NCBI GenBank assembly: GCA_037144255.1 | Contig: JBAWXE010000084.1 | Coordinates: 1-12,523 of the forward strand | From: JBAWXE01 sp037144255 | GTDB lineage: Bacteria > Bacteroidota > Bacteroidia > Chitinophagales > Chitinophagaceae | Direction of reading: 5' to 3' | DNA length: 12,523 bases | Shown: one piece after another, positions 8,170 to 12,523 of the stretch | How the letters are laid out: every line of letters starts with the position of its first letter | Position numbering within the stretch: the stretch's first letter is position 1 | The notes under the pieces: generated by a model | Seen by the model: the letters and a program-made list of their open reading frames with translations, nothing else | Told to the model about the DNA's origin: nothing | Databases searched by the model: none | Translations under genes and position numbers: made by a program

Positions 8170-8823
8170 TTATTCTGCAGGTGTAACTTTTTTCTTTTTC
8201 CCAAAAAACATCTTGAATAACACAGGGCCTGTTGTCACTAATATGAGCAAGATCACTATAATCTCGATATGTTCCTTCACCCATACATTCTTACCTAATA
8301 AGAAGCCGGTCATTGTCATACTAAATACCCATGCTACGCTACCAATGATATTATAAGAAATGAATTTTTTCTTATCCATATCTACAACACCAGCTACTAT
8401 AGGAGCAAATGTGCGTACTATTGGTAAGAATCGACCAAGGATAATAGCCATTCCACCCTTCTCTTCGTAAAATTCGTGTGCCTGTACCAGATGTTTACGC
8501 TTAAAAAGCCATGTCTCACGTCTTTCGAAAAGTAGATGACCTGATTTATTGCCGAACCAATAGCCCACCATATTACCTATGATACCTGAAAGTGCGAGTA
8601 ATGCTATCCAGTAAATGAGGTTCAATGCATTATTGTCAAAGGGAGAATGAGAATTGGCAATGATCATACCTGTGATAAATAAAAGAGAATCGCCTGGGAG
8701 AAAGAACCCTACAAAAAGTCCGGTTTCTGCAAAAATAATAAAGGCCACAAGGTATAGTCCACCATGTGCAGTAATAAAATCGGGATTGGTAAGTTCTTTA
8801 AATAAGGCAATTAATTCGTGCAT
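8170..8823 (-). CDS. DedA-family (VTT/SNARE-associated) inner-membrane protein
   Basis: A 217-residue polytopic membrane protein of the DedA family. Members support envelope integrity and proton-motive-force homeostasis, and several act in lipid-carrier recycling or flipping. Visible motifs are FAETGLFVGFFLPGDSLL (31-48) with the conserved Glu33 and Gly35, and GRFLPIVRTFAPIVAG (130-145), the re-entrant-loop motif with its two conserved arginines (131, 137). The C-terminus is a hydrophobic helix followed by a lysine-rich cytosolic tail (FGKKKKVTPAE). It is the first gene of a likely two-gene operon with the MFS transporter. A terminator upstream at 8898-8929 separates it from the symporter gene, so it should have its own promoter in the 8824-8897 gap. 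The lipid substrate is not predictable. Confidence 0.9.
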   Translation of the reverse strand: MHELIALFKELTNPDFITAHGGLYLVAFIIFAETGLFVGFFLPGDSLLFITGMIIANSHSPFDNNALNLIYWIALLALSGIIGNMVGYWFGNKSGHLLFERRETWLFKRKHLVQAHEFYEEKGGMAIILGRFLPIVRTFAPIVAGVVDMDKKKFISYNIIGSVAWVFSMTMTGFLLGKNVWVKEHIEIIVILLILVTTGPVLFKMFFGKKKKVTPAE

Positions 8824-8851
8824 AATATGTACTTGAATGAGTGAAAATAAA

Positions 8852-8878
8852 AAAATATAAGCAAATGGCCATCATCAA
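8852..8878 (-). promoter_or_regulatory. Weak candidate promoter for the dedA-MFS pair
   Basis: On the minus strand TTG (8878-8876) is followed after 16 nt by TATATTTT (8859-8852), a one-mismatch form of TAnnTTTG, 28 nt before the DedA ATG. The region is A/T-rich, so chance matches are likely. The upstream intrinsic terminator at 8898-8929 makes some promoter here necessary. Confidence 0.3.
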
Positions 8879-8897
8879 TGTGTAATATCGTAGTGTT

Positions 8898-8929
8898 AAA
8901 AAATAAAATAAGCTACTTAAGCTTATTTT
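8898..8929 (-). terminator. Intrinsic terminator overlapping the symporter stop codon
   Basis: A perfect 10-bp inverted repeat, AAAATAAGCT (8905-8914) and AGCTTATTTT (8920-8929), has a 5-nt loop. On the minus strand it is followed by a six-T run (8903-8898). The upstream arm encodes the last residues of the symporter (ENKLK) and the stop codon (8915-8913) lies at the loop/downstream-arm border. The stem is A/T-rich, so its efficiency may be moderate. Confidence 0.75.
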
Positions 8930-10298
8930 CCCATTTGCTAACAACAGCTGTAGCTACACTGTTACCGATAACGTTTGTGGCACTACGCCCCATATCTAAT
9001 AGTGGATCAATACCTAATAATAGTGCCAAACCTGCTTCCGGGATCTTAAATGTGGCCAATGTACCGGCTATGACTACCAGTGAAGCTCTGGGTACACCTG
9101 CTACACCTTTACTAGTAAGCATTAATACTAGGAGCATACTTATCTGAGTAGAAAATTCCAGATGTATACCATATGATTGAGCAATGAACAAGGATGCAAA
9201 GGTCATATACATCATAGAACCATCGAGATTGAAAGAATAACCCAAAGGCAAAACAAAACTCACAATTCTATTCTCACAGCCGAAACGTTCTAATTCCAGC
9301 ATTGTCTTAGGGAAAGCTGCTTCGCTACTGCTAGTACTAAAGGCTAAAATTGCAGGCTCTTTAATATGCTTCAGTAATGTAAAAATTCTACTCTTGATAA
9401 AAAGCGCGGCACCGCTCAATAATATAACCCACAGTATCAATAGGCCCAAATAGAATTCACCAATGAAAATAGAATAGGTGCCTAATATGCCCAAACCTTG
9501 TTTGGCAATAATGGCTGTCATTGCACCAAAAACAGCGAGGGGCGCAAAATTCATAACATAGCCAGTGACCTTTAGTATGACATGAGCAAATGCATCCATA
9601 GCTTTTATCACTATTTGCCCTTTCTCTCCTATAGCTGCTGTAGCTATACCAAAGAATACTGAGAAAACTACTATCTGTAATATCTCGTTTTTGGCCATAG
9701 CATCTATAACACTAGCAGGAAACATGTGGTACATGAAATCTCTAAGCGTAAGCGCAGCTTTATTAACCCCACTATCTACTACATCAGGCAATGGTAAATG
9801 CATAGCGATACCTGGCTGAAAGACATTAACTAACAACATCCCCAACAAAAGACTGAATAAAGATGTACTAATGAACCAAAGCATGGTCTTACCACCGATT
9901 CGGCCAACGGACTTAATATCACCGAGTTTGGCTACCCCTACTACCAGTGTAGTAAAAACTAGTGGAGCTACTATCATTTTAATAAGGCGGAGGAAAATAT
10001 CTGACAAGAGAGCAAAAAGTTCCAGTTTATTATCACGTGCGTCGATGGCTGTCGATCTTGCTAAAGAGTATTTACCTTTCTCCGCTATAAGTTGTTTATA
10101 TATTACCCCCGTAGTATCAATACTTCTTTTTATATTGGTCTGCAGGGCTTTGATTGTATGCTCAGTACTGGTTATCTGGAAATTTTCTTTCTGCACATAA
10201 CTGCTATTGAATGCAAAACCCACAACAATACCTGCTATCATAGCAATGATAATATACAAGGTAAGGCGGTTTCTTTTAGCAGGAGTATTTTTGGTCAT
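8913..10298 (-). CDS. Dicarboxylate/amino acid:cation symporter (DAACS, GltP/DctA-like)
   Basis: Inner-membrane secondary transporter of the glutamate/aspartate/C4-dicarboxylate family, 461 residues. Hairpin 1 carries STSSSEAAFP (321-330), helix 7 has NLDGS (357-361, the NMDGT site), hairpin 2 has KGVAGVP (397-403), and helix 8 reads DPLLDMGRSATNVIGN (431-446). By analogy with archaeal GltPh, Asp435, Arg438, Ser439 and Asn442 would line the substrate site. Asn446 sits where GltPh has the sodium ligand Asp405; Asn there also occurs in H+-coupled GltP/DctA proteins, so proton coupling is inferred. Residues about 31-92, after helix 1, form an unusually long polar and probably helical insertion that should face the periplasm. 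The gene lies 32 nt after the PLP enzyme gene and ends in a terminator. The substrate is likely aspartate, glutamate or a C4-dicarboxylate, not proven. Confidence 0.9.
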   Translation of the reverse strand: MTKNTPAKRNRLTLYIIIAMIAGIVVGFAFNSSYVQKENFQITSTEHTIKALQTNIKRSIDTTGVIYKQLIAEKGKYSLARSTAIDARDNKLELFALLSDIFLRLIKMIVAPLVFTTLVVGVAKLGDIKSVGRIGGKTMLWFISTSLFSLLLGMLLVNVFQPGIAMHLPLPDVVDSGVNKAALTLRDFMYHMFPASVIDAMAKNEILQIVVFSVFFGIATAAIGEKGQIVIKAMDAFAHVILKVTGYVMNFAPLAVFGAMTAIIAKQGLGILGTYSIFIGEFYLGLLILWVILLSGAALFIKSRIFTLLKHIKEPAILAFSTSSSEAAFPKTMLELERFGCENRIVSFVLPLGYSFNLDGSMMYMTFASLFIAQSYGIHLEFSTQISMLLVLMLTSKGVAGVPRASLVVIAGTLATFKIPEAGLALLLGIDPLLDMGRSATNVIGNSVATAVVSKWENKLK

Positions 10299-10330
10299 TC
10301 AATATTATTGAAATAACAAGATAAGCGTTT

Positions 10331-11269
10331 TTAGGCAGTGGTACTATATAACAATCTGCCTTGTATAGATACATTGCCTTGCAAACCGCCACTATGAACA
10401 CACAATATTCTGGCATCATGAGGGAAATACCCCGACTGTATCAGTTCATTTATTCCATACATCATTTTAGAAGTATACACGATATCAAGAGGAATATGAT
10501 TAATGGTATAGAAATCATTCATAAAGTCGATCAACTCATCTTTCCATTTACCAAAACCACCAAAGTGCCAATTGTCGAATAAATGCCAGTTTGTATTTTG
10601 ACCATCTTTAAGATGAGAACTGATCTCATCCTTTAAATATATGCCATTCTTCATGGGGACAAAACCCAGTACATTTTGCGTAGATGCTAAGGCATTACGA
10701 AGGCCAATAAATGTGGTGCCGGAACCAATGGCAGTGCACACATGTGTATAATGGGAGGAGATGAGTTTCGCAATATCTTCTGAACCTACCCTACCCCATT
10801 CGTTAGCGCCACCTTCGGGTATGATATATGGATTGTTAAACTGCTCAGAGAGAGATAATAACCATTCAGGATTTTCTTTCAAATTATAATCTTCACGAGT
10901 AACAAATACAAGCTTCATACCAAAAGACTTGCACTGATTTAGCGTAGGAGTTAGTTCATCCGCACTGTATGTGCCTCTTATAATACCTATGGCCTTTACA
11001 CCATACGTATATGCAGCAGCAGCTGTAGCTACCAAATGATTGGAATACGCACCACCAAATGTGAGTAAGCTATCATAGCCTAACTCTCTTATATGTTGTA
11101 AATTATGTTTGAGTTTATACCATTTATTACCTGAAACTACAGGGTGAATCATATCTAGGCGCAACATGTCTACAGCTGCTACGTATGGGCTATACCATGA
11201 TGAATGCAGATCTTGGGTAATGGCTTGATGTTCGTTAATTATAGCCATATTCTCGAAGGTAATTTTCAT
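10331..11269 (-). CDS. PLP-dependent enzyme, ACC deaminase/D-cysteine desulfhydrase family
   Basis: Fold-type II PLP enzyme of 312 residues related to 1-aminocyclopropane-1-carboxylate deaminase and D-cysteine desulfhydrase. These enzymes release ammonia (and, with D-cysteine, sulfide) and a 2-oxoacid. SGNKWYKLK (46-54) holds the PLP lysine, K49. GGAYSNHLVA (72-81) has the SNH substrate/PLP loop, GSGTT (183-187) is the phosphate-binding loop, and HSGGLQG (293-299) is near the C-terminus. Which substrate is used cannot be settled from these motifs. The gene overlaps the 3' end of era by 35 nt. The ATG at 11248 (MAIINEH) is an alternative start that still overlaps by 14 nt, and neither has an obvious ribosome site. 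It lies between era and an amino acid/dicarboxylate symporter, so a role in amino acid breakdown together with the symporter is plausible but unproven. Confidence 0.87.
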   Translation of the reverse strand: MKITFENMAIINEHQAITQDLHSSWYSPYVAAVDMLRLDMIHPVVSGNKWYKLKHNLQHIRELGYDSLLTFGGAYSNHLVATAAAAYTYGVKAIGIIRGTYSADELTPTLNQCKSFGMKLVFVTREDYNLKENPEWLLSLSEQFNNPYIIPEGGANEWGRVGSEDIAKLISSHYTHVCTAIGSGTTFIGLRNALASTQNVLGFVPMKNGIYLKDEISSHLKDGQNTNWHLFDNWHFGGFGKWKDELIDFMNDFYTINHIPLDIVYTSKMMYGINELIQSGYFPHDARILCVHSGGLQGNVSIQGRLLYSTTA

Positions 11270-12119
11270 TATCGCGCCACTTAGGTCGAACCTTTACAAA
11301 TAGTTCTAAGTGGACTTTACGTTGTATGAAATCTTCTATTGATTTTCTTGCACCGATACCTAATTGTTTGATCATACTTCCACCTGTGCCTATGAGTATC
11401 ACTTTCTGCGTTTCGCGAGTAACTATGATCTCAGCTTTTATAACTGTAAGAGTGGATTTTTCTTCAAAAGATTGCACTAATACCGCTGCATGATATGGTA
11501 TCTCCTCGTGGTAGAGTTTGTATATCTGTTCTCTTATTAGCTCGCCAACAAAGAAACGTGTGGACCTATCAGAGATATTATCATCTGGGTAATAAGGAGG
11601 AGCCTCAGGTAAATGTTTGAGGATGATGGGTAATATCTTATCTGTATTGTTTTTTTTATGAGCAGATATAGGAAGTATTTCCCATTTTGGGTATTTGTCT
11701 TTATATACTTTAACGAGTTGATCAATACTTGCTTTATCCTTTACCAGATCAATCTTATTGAGTAATAGGATTACAGGTACTTTTAGTTTCAATGAAACAG
11801 CAATTGCTTCCAGTTCCTCAATAGGCAATGAGATATCGTGCATAAGAATAGCTACATCTGCATCTTCCAAAGCACTTTTTACATGCATCATCATTTTTTG
11901 ATGCAATTTATACTTAGGGTCTATGATGCCAGGAGTATCAGAAAATATTACCTGATACTTAGATTCAGTAAGAATGCCAATAATTCGATGACGTGTGGTT
12001 TGTACTTTGGGAGAGGTAATAACGAGGTTCTCGCCCAATAAAACATTGAGTAGTGTGGACTTACCTGCATTAGGTAAACCGAATATATTGACAAAACCAG
12101 CTTGGTGCGTATCTGACAT
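11235..12119 (-). CDS. era: GTPase Era, 30S ribosome assembly factor
   Basis: Essential GTPase that binds the 3' end of 16S rRNA and helps mature the small subunit. In 294 residues it shows G1 GLPNAGKS (14-21), the switch I region TTRHRIIG (41-48), G3 DTPG (61-64), G4 NKID (121-124) and G5 SAH (152-154). A C-terminal KH domain follows, with VTRETQKVILIGTGG (233-247) and GARKSIEDFIQRKVHLELFVKV at about 256-277. The ending WRDNENYLREYGYN is typical of the family. The length is normal. It is the promoter-proximal gene of the minus-strand run era, PLP enzyme, symporter. Its ATG is 107 bp from the divergently transcribed tRNA-fMet. I see no clear TAnnTTTG element for it; several A/T-rich candidates exist in the gap. 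Confidence 0.96.
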   Translation of the reverse strand: MSDTHQAGFVNIFGLPNAGKSTLLNVLLGENLVITSPKVQTTRHRIIGILTESKYQVIFSDTPGIIDPKYKLHQKMMMHVKSALEDADVAILMHDISLPIEELEAIAVSLKLKVPVILLLNKIDLVKDKASIDQLVKVYKDKYPKWEILPISAHKKNNTDKILPIILKHLPEAPPYYPDDNISDRSTRFFVGELIREQIYKLYHEEIPYHAAVLVQSFEEKSTLTVIKAEIIVTRETQKVILIGTGGSMIKQLGIGARKSIEDFIQRKVHLELFVKVRPKWRDNENYLREYGYN

Positions 12120-12183
12120 AGCATGTAAAAATACTCCGCAAGTAGCAAAGAAATACAGAAGCTTGTAAATAAAAACAGATTGA

Positions 12184-12215
12184 TTTGTTTATTAAGGTAC
12201 ATTGGCGTACATTTG
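12184..12215 (+). promoter_or_regulatory. Bacteroidota-type promoter of the initiator tRNA
   Basis: TTTG at 12184-12187 is followed after 20 nt by TACATTTG at 12208-12215, a full match to the Bacteroidota -33/-7 pattern (TTTG, TAnnTTTG). The tRNA begins 11 nt after the -7 element, so transcription would start only a few bases upstream of the mature 5' end. It lies in the 107-bp divergent gap shared with era. Confidence 0.8.
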
Positions 12216-12226
12216 CAATCCAATAG

Positions 12227-12523
<297 letters not shown>

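Noticed and set aside
8878..9147. Plus-strand open frame of 89 codons across the symporter 3' end and terminator
   Set aside because: It is mostly antisense to the conserved helix-8 region of the symporter and begins within the terminator/promoter gap; a shadow.

Overview
The window is about 12.5 kb of a low-GC bacterial chromosome that looks like Bacteroidota, probably near the Chitinophagaceae. This is inferred from family content: a secreted M43 protease with a type IX secretion (T9SS) C-terminal sorting domain, the bifunctional nuclease/UvrBC-motif protein, a Bacteroidota-style topoisomerase IV A subunit, and TAnnTTTG-type promoters in place of TATAAT. Codon use leans strongly to A-ending codons (ATA, GTA, CTA, AGA) in all the chromosomal genes.

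Left half, plus strand. A 5'-truncated membrane-anchored serine hydrolase of the class A beta-lactamase fold (1-1002) is followed by a 138-bp gap with a bulged hairpin and a likely promoter, then topoisomerase IV/gyrase subunit A (1141-3657), a bifunctional nuclease-family protein (3726-4331), an M43 metalloprotease (4410-5765) and the menaquinone enzyme MqnE (5762-6913). The protease and mqnE share an ATGA stop/start overlap.

Right half, minus strand. Reading right to left: era GTPase, an ACC deaminase/D-cysteine desulfhydrase-family PLP enzyme overlapping era by 35 nt, and a dicarboxylate/amino acid symporter that ends in an intrinsic terminator built over its own stop codon. Next come a DedA-family membrane protein and an MFS transporter 15 nt apart, probably a separate operon. 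The MFS gene and mqnE converge with a 14-bp gap.

Right edge. A promoter (TTTG-N20-TACATTTG) drives an initiator tRNA-fMet gene on the plus strand. A strong intrinsic terminator follows 6 nt after the discriminator base. Entering from the window edge on the opposite strand is the C-terminus of a large serine recombinase. Its frame runs through the terminator hairpin and the 3' half of the tRNA and stops on the anticodon. This is the most notable part of the window: it looks like one end of an element integrated at the initiator tRNA, with its cargo beyond the window.

The rest is ordinary housekeeping and transport. I see no CRISPR array, insertion sequence, rRNA, riboswitch or recognisable defence system inside these coordinates.
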